DNA of 64,000 nt from Shewanella maritima (GTDB taxonomy: Bacteria > Pseudomonadota > Gammaproteobacteria > Enterobacterales > Shewanellaceae), in the NCBI RefSeq assembly GCF_004295345.1, contig NZ_CP036200.1, positions 3,130,001 to 3,194,000 of the forward strand, written 5' to 3'. This document shows, in pieces, positions 55,773 to 64,000 of the stretch. Position 1 is the first letter of the stretch; every line of letters begins with the position of its first letter. The translations under genes and the position numbers were made by a program. The notes under the pieces were generated by a model that was not told the DNA's origin, did not search any database, and was given only the letters and a program-made list of their open reading frames with translations.

Positions 55773-58441
55773 TTAAGGTTGCAGCTTAGCTTTCATATCA
55801 ACGCAGCGGTGTTCTTCCTGTCTTGCTTCTTGAAGTGCTCGCACTGTCATTGCGCTCAACTCCTGGGAGTGATTAATGGCTAGAGTAAGTCGCTCAATAT
55901 TATCTGAGCTACAGGTCAGTGGGATTAAGCTTTGATTGAAGCTACGCATAAACACGATACCTTTTTGCTCAAACTCATTTAGCTCATCTAATCTTTGCTC
56001 TGCTGTCGCCTGACTAAAGTGCTTTTGCTCACTAGGGTATAGCGCATTCATCGCAATACGTTTTTTGGCAAAGCTTAAGCTATTGTCGTGCTTAATTCGG
56101 GCTAACCACTGGCGTTTGGCATTGGCATCTGGGCGACTTACCTCGGCAGCAATTGCTGCTTCTTGTCCAGTAGCTGAATTATCTTGTCTACGCTCTTGAG
56201 CGAGCCAGCGCTTGCTTGTTGGGGTAGCAAATCGATTTAACTGTTTAATGATTTGCCAGCGAGTAGTCTGATCTAGCTCTATTCCAGCAATTTGCGTATG
56301 GCCACGCAGTAAGTCATCTAAATGGTCCAACGCTTGACTGTATTGGGCGAACTGAATGTAAGCATTAAACCAGCGGCGTTGAAGATCACTATCACGCTGG
56401 TTCTGCATTACCATGCGCAGGCTCACTTGCCCTAGCGCTTTGGTCACTTTGGCGGTATATGCTTTGTGGCTGGGCGTCATTCTATCGAGATAGGTTTTTG
56501 CTTGTTTTAGGTTGGCAACCACCTGACTGAGAATACTGTAGTCAGTCTCAAGTGGTACGTTGACCATGGCGACATTAATGTAGCGGTCGATACCAATATG
56601 GCCGTCAATCACACTGTCCCACATGCTTTGCCACAGCATAGAGCGTAATAATGGATCTTTGATATTGCTTAGCTGCGCAGTTGCTGTGTTAAACGAGCGC
56701 TTATCTAGGGCGACTTTGACAAACCCCAGTCGTTGATATTTGGATAAACTAAATCAGGGCAGCTAGTGCCTATAAGCTCTGGTACTGAAGTGCTCTCACC
56801 TTGGTAGGTGACTGTGATGAGCTTTTCTTTATCAATACCGTGTCGATGCTGATTAAACAAACCCACTTGCACTTTTTGTTCTCTGAGCGTTGGTAACTCA
56901 TCACTTGCGGCGTACTGTAGTAGATTGAATTCGCTAATTTTGCCATTGCCACAAACGTATTCAGCGCTAATGGTGTTAGTGCCAGCATGATATAGCCAGT
57001 CTTGTGTCCACTGACTTAAATCGCGCTTAGCAACGGTTGCCAGGCTGTTGATGAAGTCATCTAGGGTAGCGTTTTGGTAGCTAAATTGGCTTAGATAGTA
57101 GTTTACACCCTGGCGGAATGTTTCCTCGCCCAGCAAGTACCTTAATTGTTTGAGCACAGATGCACCTTTGTGGTCGGTAAATACATTAGTGCTATCAAAC
57201 GCGTCGAAGATTGCTGCGACTGGTACTTGCAGTGGTTTAGCGGTTACTAGGCTGTCTTTAAAGTATGCGCTTTGTTTGTCTGTAGCATAAAAGCTACGCC
57301 AGACATTGCTAAACTCGGCGTTTTCGCTCAGCGCTAGTGTACCCATGAATGAGGCAAAGGACTCATTAAGCCATAACTCATTCCACCACTTCATGGTGAC
57401 GAGGTTGCCAAACCATTGCTGTGTCACCCCTTGCATAATTGCGCCAGCAAGACTTTGCTTTTGGGTGTTGGTCATTTGCCCTTGATGTAAGAAATGTTCT
57501 TCCGCAAAGGTGGTGACCGCCGCGTTTTTTATCGCGCTTTTGTTTGTTGTATCAGAGGGTAAATCTGGTACTAAAACCTGATCGTACTTTTTAAACGGGT
57601 ATTCAATAGCAAAATAGTCGTCAAGAAACGCGAGCCCTTGTTTGGTATACGCAAACCAGTCTTGATGCGGTACGTGCTCAGCAACCGACTGGCGGGCGAA
57701 TAGGCGCATTGGGTATTTGCCGCTGCTGTCCTGCCAGATGCGATACGGGCCAGCATGCATCGAAAAGTTATGCGGGCTAAGCTTTGGCGATTGTGGGAAT
57801 ACCCAGGTATTGCTGCTGCCATTATCCATTACCTGAGTTTCGCGCATGGCGCTGATCACTTGCCAGTCTTTAGGGGCATTTACGCTAAGGGTAAATTGCG
57901 CTTTAAGATCGGGCTGGTCAAATACCGCAAACATTTGCTGCGCGTCGGCAGGTGCAAAGTGAGAGTGTAGGTAAACCTTGCCATCAACTGGGTCAACAAA
58001 GCGCTGCAGACCTCCAGCATTGGTGTTGTATGCGCGATTGAATTTTACTTCAATGCTGTTATTGCCACGGGCTAATAAGGCAGGGTTTAGCTTGAAGTAG
58101 GCGCCGTTATAGTTTGGGTAAATGCGCTTGCCGTTAATCACAAAAGATTCGATTTGCGCCTGAGTTAAATCCAGAGTGAGTGGCGTGTCTGTATGGGCAA
58201 GGTCAAAGTTAATTTTGGAGCTTGCGCTAAAGCGCGCTTCGTCAGTGATATTAAAGGTTAAATCGTAGCTGACATTACTAATTACCTCTGAGCGCGCCAT
58301 GGCCTGTATTTGGGTAATGTTGGCGCTTTGGTCACGCTCAAGCGGTGACGTTGGCTGGGTCGACTGACAGGCAGTTAGTAAGCTAGCGGCAAAACAAAGG
58401 CTTGCTGTAATCGATAGGCGCTTAAGGATGTTAGCCGTCAT
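55773..58441 (-). CDS. M1-family aminopeptidase-like lipoprotein, catalytic residues replaced, frameshifted
   Basis: The ATG at 58441 gives a lipoprotein signal (LLTACQS). The M1 N-terminal domain shows FAPADAQQMFAVFDQPDLKA. The catalytic domain lacks the expected residues: GAMEN is SAIKN (about 302-306), the zinc-binding HExxH is QGVTQ (about 337-341) although QWFGNLVTMKWWNELWLNE follows normally, and the later catalytic tyrosine is D in TDHKGA. Only the third zinc ligand E (about 360) remains. The frame stops at 56705 after DLVYPNINDWGLSKSP; the adjoining frame continues without a stop to 55773 (SMLWQSMWDSVIDGHIG onward) as the C-terminal helical domain. One base is missing in the GGGG run at 56724-56727 (minus strand). 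Corrected length is about 889 residues. A non-peptidase or scaffold role is plausible. Confidence 0.88.
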
Positions 58442-58602
58442 TGGCTGTTGGCTTGATTGGCAATATGTGTGCTGCTGGCGATGCGTATTATTATCATTAT
58501 TAGGGCGCGTCACGGCTTTCGTCCTGATTAGTAATGCTGCGATGAAAGGCTTTTGCTCTTTTATCTGGTGTAGCTTCTTTCTCGAGTGCCTCAAATTAAC
58601 AT

Positions 58603-58630
58603 AAAAAAAGCCGGCATAGGCCGACTTTTT
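58603..58630 (-). terminator. Terminator after lpoB
   Basis: GTCGGC pairs with GCCGGC (plus positions 58620-58625 and 58610-58615) over a short loop, followed by seven T on the minus strand. Confidence 0.82.
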
Positions 58631-58666
58631 AGCAATCTTTTTAGCTCGCTATAAGATTAACGGGCG

Positions 58667-59260
58667 TTATAGGCCAAACAGTGATTTAGATTTACCTTTG
58701 CGGATTTCTTTCTCATCCTGCCATTCAATCAGGCCTGTTTCTAAGTCCATCAAACGCATGGTCATTTTGTAGTACACATCTTTGGTGCTGCCCGCTTCTT
58801 TTACGATGCTAGATAGGTTGCCGTATAGCATGTATTGGGCACCAATTTGACGACCAAACTGAATCGCTGTGCTTGGGTCAACCATGCCTGAGTTGTTCTG
58901 GTAGTCCAATTGTTTACGTACTGATTCAACCTTGCTCATGTCGATGAAGCGGAACTTACCAGAGCGTAGCAGCTTAGTGCTGACGGTGTCAGTGATTGAT
59001 TCAGTATCAATGTGCTCTGAAGTTTTGTTTTTAATTTTATCAACAAAGATAATTGGGCGTTCGTTTTGCGTAATCGCCACAATTGGTGGGAAGGTCAGCA
59101 TGCTATCAACCATCTTTGCTGAGATGGCTTGAAGATCAGTTGAACCAAAGTTCTCATTTACCGTTTCAACTTCAGTTGCATCACCGTATTCCACTTTCGA
59201 TTGACACGCACTTAGGCCTATTACAGCGGCTAAAACAAATATGACTTTCATGTGTTTCAT
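58667..59260 (-). CDS. lpoB: Penicillin-binding protein activator LpoB
   Basis: LpoB is an outer-membrane lipoprotein that stimulates the bifunctional peptidoglycan synthase PBP1b. The ATG at 59260 gives 197 residues; the frame extends to 59272 but with no extra signal. The signal peptide ends in lipobox GLSAC, then a linker (KVEYGDATEVETVNENFGST) and the folded C-terminal domain with FVDKIKNKTSEHIDTESITD and ALTAYMLYGNLSS-like IGAQYMLYGNLSSIV. It follows the COG3014 gene by 109 bp, a combination seen repeatedly, from memory. Confidence 0.92.
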   Translation of the reverse strand: MKHMKVIFVLAAVIGLSACQSKVEYGDATEVETVNENFGSTDLQAISAKMVDSMLTFPPIVAITQNERPIIFVDKIKNKTSEHIDTESITDTVSTKLLRSGKFRFIDMSKVESVRKQLDYQNNSGMVDPSTAIQFGRQIGAQYMLYGNLSSIVKEAGSTKDVYYKMTMRLMDLETGLIEWQDEKEIRKGKSKSLFGL

Positions 59261-59369
59261 AATAAATTCCATTGGTGATTCAATTGGCTAAGTTAATTGC
59301 AAAGTTTAATTGCATTAGGCTATTCGGCAAACGCTAAATAACCAAAGTGATAATCAGCAAACATTTAGA

Positions 59370-60737
59370 TCAGATGATTATCGAATAAAAACGGGTATGA
59401 TTGCCAGTCTCTATAACCCAAATTAATGTTGCTCGGTTAGGTTGTACTTTGACAACTGTCGCTGGTGCATTGGCAACCTGCACTTGATATTCGCCTGCAT
59501 CAACAAATTGACGCGCTATTTGTGCTTGTTGTGGCAGAGTTAACCAACTACGGCGATCGGCTTGCTCTGAAATCACATTAAAAATTTGCATGGCAATCGC
59601 ACCGGCATCAGAAGTTTGATTGTAGCGTTTGCCATCAGGGTTTGCGCGAGCGTTCATTTCCGCTTTGGCTGCTACGTGCGCTGCTTGACGTAAAAGTATC
59701 GCTGGAAGCTCTTCTTTTAGCGCGTTATAAGCTAGGGCATCAATATTGGCGATGGTGTCTGCGCGTAGCACTGTACCTAGGCCACTAATTGCAGTTTTGC
59801 TTGTTGGCGCAGAGCGAGGCTTGTAAGTAGGAATCGATGCGGTTTGAAAGTTTCCATCGATAGTAAAAGGGACTGTTAGGCTATCTTTTACTGGTGCAAA
59901 GCCACGCTCAACCATAAAAATGACCTGCCCTTGGCCAGCCTTAGGCAGCTTCGCATCGCCCCAGCGTTTTTTAAATTCGTCGTATTGTGGCATCGACATT
60001 TGTTTTGCTAGGCGCACCAAATCTTGTTGCAAAAACTGGTTATCAGGGGAGATCTGCGCTGCCTTGCGGTAGTCAATAAAGGCATCGTTTGGCTCGCCTA
60101 AAAGCTCGTGCAGTAGACCAGTGGTGTAGTAGCTGTAGGCATTTAAGAATGAACTTGTCACCGTACCAGAAGCACGGCTTAGCTTTTTCATCTCAGCATT
60201 AACCGTCCCGTTTGCCATTGCTTTGACTGAGTCTTGTGATTTTTGGTATCGGCTTTGCTCACTGGCCTGCAGTTGATTGCTTCGGCGTACCTCAACTAAT
60301 GCGCCTTGTGGGTCGCCCATTAACAAATAGTTAAGCGCTTGGTACTGATGCAGCATGATACGCTCATAGCCAGGGCCGCGATAGGGAATGGCGTTATCGT
60401 TGAGAATGATACTACTGGCAGTCGCACCTACATCGCTGGCGCTGATGGTGGCTCTGTCGTCAAAATCACGATAAGCCGAAATTGCGCGCTCATAGTAAGT
60501 CTTACTGGACTCAAAATCGCCATAAATTTGCGCGATGCGCCCAGACTCTTGTGCATACAAAAGGCCGTCATTAGTGTCGATATTTTCGGCAAGCTCGGCC
60601 AATTGGGAGCTTGCTTGGTCATTACTTAGCTGTGCCTTGTATGGTGCTATCTGCAACGGATAACTAATAAAGATACTGTTGAAGGCACAGCCACTTAGCG
60701 TCAAACAGGCTAAGCACACTTGCAGCAGTTGTCTCAT
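59370..60737 (-). CDS. COG3014-family lipoprotein
   Basis: A 455-residue exported protein with lipobox TLSGC (cysteine 17), then TPR-like helical hairpins (about 45-260: LAELAENIDTNDGLLYAQES, ALNYLLMGDPQGALVEVRRS, LLHELLGEPNDAFIDYRKAA) and a C-terminal beta-rich part. It matches the COG3014 family that is often coupled to lpoB. An envelope role in peptidoglycan synthesis control is inferred from the neighbour only. No catalytic motif was seen. Confidence 0.83.
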   Translation of the reverse strand: MRQLLQVCLACLTLSGCAFNSIFISYPLQIAPYKAQLSNDQASSQLAELAENIDTNDGLLYAQESGRIAQIYGDFESSKTYYERAISAYRDFDDRATISASDVGATASSIILNDNAIPYRGPGYERIMLHQYQALNYLLMGDPQGALVEVRRSNQLQASEQSRYQKSQDSVKAMANGTVNAEMKKLSRASGTVTSSFLNAYSYYTTGLLHELLGEPNDAFIDYRKAAQISPDNQFLQQDLVRLAKQMSMPQYDEFKKRWGDAKLPKAGQGQVIFMVERGFAPVKDSLTVPFTIDGNFQTASIPTYKPRSAPTSKTAISGLGTVLRADTIANIDALAYNALKEELPAILLRQAAHVAAKAEMNARANPDGKRYNQTSDAGAIAMQIFNVISEQADRRSWLTLPQQAQIARQFVDAGEYQVQVANAPATVVKVQPNRATLIWVIETGNHTRFYSIII

Positions 60738-60833
60738 TAATAGTCCTTATGGCAATTGGGTGGGCGAAAAAATAGCTAATAAAATAGTGGCTAACAATAC
60801 AGCAGAGCATATTACCCTGCATCACTAGCATTT

Positions 60834-61046
60834 TTAATAATGCGGTGGCGGTGTTTCTTCTGCTTGAGTGGCAATGTTGCTTGGTTCCATCGTTTTTAGT
60901 TTATCGACTAGCAGCACCAATTGGCGCTGCTGCGTTGCCACTAGTTCGTTAAGCTTAATCACTTCCTGATTTAATTCTTCAATGGTCATATCTTGGAAGG
61001 CGATTTTACTTTCTAAATCTTCTAGCTTGTCCCACAGTTGTTGCAT
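60834..61046 (-). CDS. slyX: SlyX family protein
   Basis: A 70-residue coiled-coil protein matching Sly[21 protein letters not shown], then [20 protein letters not shown], and a proline-rich end (EETPPPHY). It forms a long heptad-like helix. The gene is next to fkpA, as in many gammaproteobacteria. The exact role of SlyX is not known. Confidence 0.88.
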   Translation of the reverse strand: MQQLWDKLEDLESKIAFQDMTIEELNQEVIKLNELVATQQRQLVLLVDKLKTMEPSNIATQAEETPPPHY

Positions 61047-61117
61047 GCTTACCTCAAAAATAGCGCTCTATTGTCTGTGCAGTGTGTCTCTGTTGTGCGG
61101 CTTTCTATGTAAAACCG

Positions 61118-62077
61118 TTACTTAGGAGAGAATGTTTCCAGTAAGCCCTTGCTACTAAAGCTGATTATTTTGTCGGGCTGAGTCATTGCTACAGAGTATA
61201 CTACAGCGCCTCGGTTTTTCGTGGTTTTAGTCACTTGAGCTTGCCATTTGCCTAGCAGTTGACCAGTTTGGCTGTCCCATAGCATCACATCTTTAGCGGG
61301 TGTTCCTGTCAGTAACTGGCTATCGTCACTGACAAATTTAGCGGCACTAAAGTTGATTTGTCTGCGCTTAATATCTAGGGAAGATATTTTTTTACCATCA
61401 CCTGACTGCCAAATATTGGCATTGCCTGTGATGTCGCTGGCAAAACTGCGAGTACCGGCGTTATTTAGTAGCACTTTAGTGATGCGAGAGTCTAGCTGCC
61501 ACTCCTGCAGTGGTTGTCCTGTTTGGGTTTCCCATAAAATCACTTTGCCATCATTACCGCCACTAAGGGCAAGGGTGCCAGCGGCATTAATTGCGACACT
61601 ATTGATTTTTTCCTGATGACCTAAAAACTCAATCAGTTTATTTTGCACAACTGACAGCGACATGACTGAGCCATTGCTCAAACCAACTAAGGTATGGCCA
61701 TTGTCTGCAGTAGTGATGCTGCGTGCTGTTGCAGGTAGGCTCCACCACCCAACGGCTTGTCCGTCGTTTATCTGCCAAATAACTAGTGAGTCTTTGGTCA
61801 TGGATGCTGCAAATTGGTTGTTCGGCGAAATTGCTACGTCAATAACGTCGTTAGCCTGGTTCTCTTGACCGTGATTCCAGTTGTAGCGAGGGCTTTTTTG
61901 TTTGAGATCCCACAGCTGTAAACCGGTGTTTGCCGTGCTAATTAAAAGCAATTGTGCGTCTTGGGATAGGTCGGCATTGTAGACAGCATCTGTGGTGATG
62001 GCTTGAAATTCTTTAGTCTTGGGTTGGCAAGCCATAAGTGTGAGTGCACAACAAATAAGCAAAAGAATGCGTGGCAT
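61118..62077 (-). CDS. WD40-repeat lipoprotein
   Basis: The ATG at 62077 with AGGAG eight bases upstream is the true start; a TTG at 62092 is unlikely. The signal peptide MPRILLLICCALTLMAC ends in a lipobox. The 319-residue protein is a beta-propeller of WD40-type repeats (seven blades expected) with recurring motifs such as LVIWQINDG, VILWETQTGQPLQEW and VMLWDSQTGQLLGKW. Likely periplasmic face of the outer membrane. Partner unknown; it lies between slyX and fkpA, which is unusual. Confidence 0.85.
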   Translation of the reverse strand: MPRILLLICCALTLMACQPKTKEFQAITTDAVYNADLSQDAQLLLISTANTGLQLWDLKQKSPRYNWNHGQENQANDVIDVAISPNNQFAASMTKDSLVIWQINDGQAVGWWSLPATARSITTADNGHTLVGLSNGSVMSLSVVQNKLIEFLGHQEKINSVAINAAGTLALSGGNDGKVILWETQTGQPLQEWQLDSRITKVLLNNAGTRSFASDITGNANIWQSGDGKKISSLDIKRRQINFSAAKFVSDDSQLLTGTPAKDVMLWDSQTGQLLGKWQAQVTKTTKNRGAVVYSVAMTQPDKIISFSSKGLLETFSPK

Positions 62078-62300
62078 GAACTTGCTCCTCAAGTTGGTGT
62101 CTTATAGCTATCTTGTTGGAAATAGTTATTAAATCAAACTGCTTGTTGTTTAGGACCCTTACCTTAGCAAATATTAATGATTGCGTATTGGTATAAGCCT
62201 GATAGTTAGTATAAAGTGGCTGATTAACATTTCACTTAAATAGCTCATTTATTTGAGGTATGAACAAATAGTAACCCTATTAATTGCTGAGGAAGCTTTA

Positions 62301-63056
62301 ATGAAACCTTTTTATAAACTATCGCTAGTAGCATTGGCCGTTGTTGGTTTAAGTGCGTGTAACCAAGAGCAAGCGGCTAAGCCTGTTGAAGCTAAACTAG
62401 AGTTAACAACAGAAGCTCAAAAAGAAGCTTACAGCGTAGGTGGCTCAATTGGTAAGTACATTTCTGGTCATATCAAAGAGCAAGAAGAGCTTGGTATGCC
62501 TATTGATCGCAAGCTGATTGTTAAAGGTTTTGAGCACGGTTTGAACGACGAAATGAAGCTGACCGAAGAAGAAATGCAAACTGTGTTACAAGCGCTTGAT
62601 CAAAAGCTAAACGAAAAGCGTCAAGCTAAAGCACAAGAGCTAGCTGCAAAAACTGTTGAAGAAAGCCAAAAGTACCTTGAAGAAAACAAGGCTAAAGAAG
62701 GCGTAACAGTGACTGAATCTGGCCTTCAATACGAAGTGTTAGTAGCTGGTGAAGGTGATAAGCCGAACGCAGAAGATACCGTTGAAGTTCACTATCGTGG
62801 TACGTTAATTGATGGTACTGAGTTTGATAGCTCATACTCTCGCAACCAGACTGCTAAGTTCCCACTTACTCGTGTCATTCCTGGTTGGACTGAAGGTGTA
62901 CAGTTAATGTCACCTGGTGCTAAGTATAAGTTCACTATCCCATCAGAGCTTGCTTATGGTGAGACTGGTAGTGGCTCTATCCCACCAAACTCAACACTTG
63001 TTTTCGAAGTTGAGCTAATCTCTGTTGCTAAGCCTGAAGTACCGGCTGAGCAGTAA
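62301..63056 (+). CDS. fkpA: FKBP-type peptidyl-prolyl isomerase FkpA
   Basis: Periplasmic folding catalyst/chaperone of the FkpA/Mip type. The ATG at 62301 follows GAGGAAG; the longer frame begins at 62253. The 251-residue protein has a signal peptide with GLSAC, so this version appears to be a lipoprotein rather than soluble as in E. coli. The N-terminal dimerisation region is rich in charged helices (about 25-135). The FKBP domain has VEVHYRGTLIDGTEFDSSYS (about 160-179), FPLTRVIPGWTEGVQLM near 188-204 and IPPNSTLVFEVELI near 226-239. It is divergent from the WD40 gene and has a terminator. Confidence 0.94.
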   Translation: MKPFYKLSLVALAVVGLSACNQEQAAKPVEAKLELTTEAQKEAYSVGGSIGKYISGHIKEQEELGMPIDRKLIVKGFEHGLNDEMKLTEEEMQTVLQALDQKLNEKRQAKAQELAAKTVEESQKYLEENKAKEGVTVTESGLQYEVLVAGEGDKPNAEDTVEVHYRGTLIDGTEFDSSYSRNQTAKFPLTRVIPGWTEGVQLMSPGAKYKFTIPSELAYGETGSGSIPPNSTLVFEVELISVAKPEVPAEQ

Positions 63057-63106
63057 TTAGTAAGAGCTCGATTAGCTTAAATTGAGTCGAGCTTTACTAC
63101 TAAATG

Positions 63107-63129
63107 AAGGGCGCTTAGCGCCCTTTTTT
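63107..63129 (+). terminator. Terminator after fkpA
   Basis: AAGGGCGC (63107-63114) and GCGCCCTT (63118-63125) with a TTA loop, followed by T residues to 63129. Confidence 0.9.
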
Positions 63130-63270
63130 GATCCCATTGAATAGCAGTAAGTTAACAGTCGAATGACTGACTTTTAGCGCGTGTCGTAGATTTGGATTAC
63201 AATGACAGTATTGGTTAATCACGAGTTCGGTTAACAGCTTTTAATCAAAAACATTAAGCTTGGATATATC

Positions 63271-63642
63271 ATGGAGTATGAGTTTCGTCGTAATCGCTTA
63301 GAAGGGACTGTCTTCGCGGAATTTAGCATGGAGCACGTGGTATTAGGGCGCTGGTTTAGTGAAGAGCTAGGCAGTGACGCGGCTTTAATCAAGCACATTT
63401 TAGCTCAGGTATTATTACTGCAATCAGGCTCGCTTGAGCATTGGCGGCATGTTGGTGGTGATCTCACGATTGATTTAGACCGAGAGCAGGTACGAGTTTT
63501 CGCCAATGTGATGGCTCAAGATGAGGAGCTTGAACTTCAAGAGTCGATGTCACTTTACAACGCTGAGTCTGAATCTTTTTGTGGACTGGAAGATTTTGAA
63601 CAAGTGCTTTTGAGCTGGCAAGCATTTATTGAGCAAGATTAA
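63271..63642 (+). CDS. yacL: YacL family protein (UPF0231)
   Basis: A 123-residue cytoplasmic protein of the UPF0231/YacL family. Landmarks match from memory: MEYEFRRNRLEGTVFAEFSM, VVLGRWFSEELGSD, GDLTIDLDREQVRVFANV and the C-terminal ESFCGLEDFEQVLLSWQAFI. Acidic overall; no membrane segment or catalytic motif is visible. Function unknown. Confidence 0.9.
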   Translation: MEYEFRRNRLEGTVFAEFSMEHVVLGRWFSEELGSDAALIKHILAQVLLLQSGSLEHWRHVGGDLTIDLDREQVRVFANVMAQDEELELQESMSLYNAESESFCGLEDFEQVLLSWQAFIEQD

Positions 63643-63670
63643 TTGCTCCACGCTAGATAACGCAGGAAAC

Positions 63671-63700
63671 AAAAAAAACCGCCATGCAAGGCGGTTTTTT
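63671..63700. terminator. Bidirectional terminator between yacL and the NarL-type regulator
   Basis: AACCGCC and GGCGGTT form a stem, with an A run before and a T run after, so it can serve both converging genes. Confidence 0.82.
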
Positions 63701-63756
63701 AGTATGAGCTTAGTCAGTGTTCTTAACTAAGAGCCTTAGCCAATGTTGCGCAAACT

Positions 63757-64000
63757 TTAGTGATTCAAGTAACGCACAGCCATTTCAGTACGAGACTTAG
63801 CGTTTGCTTTGCGCAGTAAGTTCTTCACATGAACTTTTACCGTGCCTTCACTGATGTGCAGGTCCTCTGAAATTACGCGGTTACTCTTACCTTCTGCCAG
63901 CTCTTTAAGAATTTGCAGCTCTCTTGGCGTTAAGCTTTCAATCCATTGTTCATCTTCTGACGCGTTTTTCAGCTCGTAAATATACTCTTCAACTGTATCG
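63757..64000 (-). CDS. NarL/NarP-type response regulator, C-terminal part (runs off window)
   Basis: An open frame on the minus strand from the right edge down to the stop at 63757-63759 gives 81 codons and continues beyond the window. The visible part is a LuxR-type helix-turn-helix output domain: SLTPRELQILKELAEGKSNR followed by VISEDLHISEGTVKVHVKNL and a C-terminal helix (SRTEMAVRYLNH). The pattern is that of NarL/NarP, FixJ-type regulators, including the LTPRE and GTVKVHVKNLLRKANAKSRT landmarks. The receiver domain is outside the window, so NarP rather than another family member is only likely. Confidence 0.85.
   Translation of the reverse strand, partial: DTVEEYIYELKNASEDEQWIESLTPRELQILKELAEGKSNRVISEDLHISEGTVKVHVKNLLRKANAKSRTEMAVRYLNH

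Overview
The window looks like a stretch of chromosome from a marine gammaproteobacterium, most probably Shewanella or a close relative in the Alteromonadales. The reasons are gene order and content: ubiE-ubiJ-ubiB-tatABC-tatD-hemB in one leftward block, rsd facing hemE, mpl-ubiX-hpt-yadGH, slyX divergent from fkpA, a Na+-translocating NADH dehydrogenase (nqr) operon, cydDC, kynA and yacL. Coding density is high, no rRNA or tRNA gene was seen, and there is no prophage, transposase or CRISPR array. The organism assignment is inference from synteny; no search was run.

Layout. 1-9.6 kb: leftward block for ubiquinone synthesis (ubiE, ubiJ, ubiB), twin-arginine export (tatABC), a secreted protein, tatD, a membrane diguanylate cyclase that starts inside tatD, and hemB; a thioredoxin-like precursor runs off the left edge. 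9.9-15 kb: orphan arginase-family/formimidoylglutamase gene, rraA, a small YgjV-like membrane protein, a PAP2 phosphatase, an MJ1255-type glycosyltransferase with a frameshifted tail, rsd, and a candidate ~89-nt small RNA antisense to the rsd-hemE gap. 15.2-21.4 kb: hemE, small membrane proteins, a histidine kinase/response regulator pair and two tandem spondin-domain exported proteins. 21.6-26.2 kb: mpl, a 7-bp tandem repeat, ubiX, hpt and the yadGH exporter. 26.3-36.8 kb: assorted accessory genes (SRPBCC protein with AraC regulator, MerC, pirin, XRE-type membrane regulator, dbpA, DUF3626) with two palindromic MITE-like elements around dbpA.

37-46.6 kb: respiration, with cydDC (export needed for cytochrome bd assembly) followed by nqrABCDEF. 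47-55.7 kb: SDR-like protein, a nitroreductase with the full iodotyrosine-deiodinase triad, a PH-like membrane protein, kynA plus a kynureninase-like PLP enzyme, a Trp-rich small protein, a four-repeat DUF4397 lipoprotein and an EEP-family nuclease/phosphatase. 55.8-64 kb: a lipoprotein of the M1 aminopeptidase family whose catalytic residues are all replaced, LpoB and its COG3014 neighbour, slyX, a WD40 lipoprotein, fkpA, yacL, and the end of a NarL/NarP-type response regulator.

Four points deserve attention. First, three genes (the glycosyltransferase, nqrF and the M1-like gene) each carry a one-base loss at or next to a short G or C run, which looks more like homopolymer undercalling than gene decay. 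Second, the candidate sRNA has a 17-bp-spaced promoter and a strong terminator. Third, the M1-family lipoprotein appears catalytically dead. Fourth, the nitroreductase may be a halotyrosine dehalogenase. Genes for haem (hemB, hemE), quinone (ubiE, ubiJ, ubiB, ubiX), Nqr and cytochrome bd assembly make respiration the dominant theme, but no single new multi-gene system is evident.
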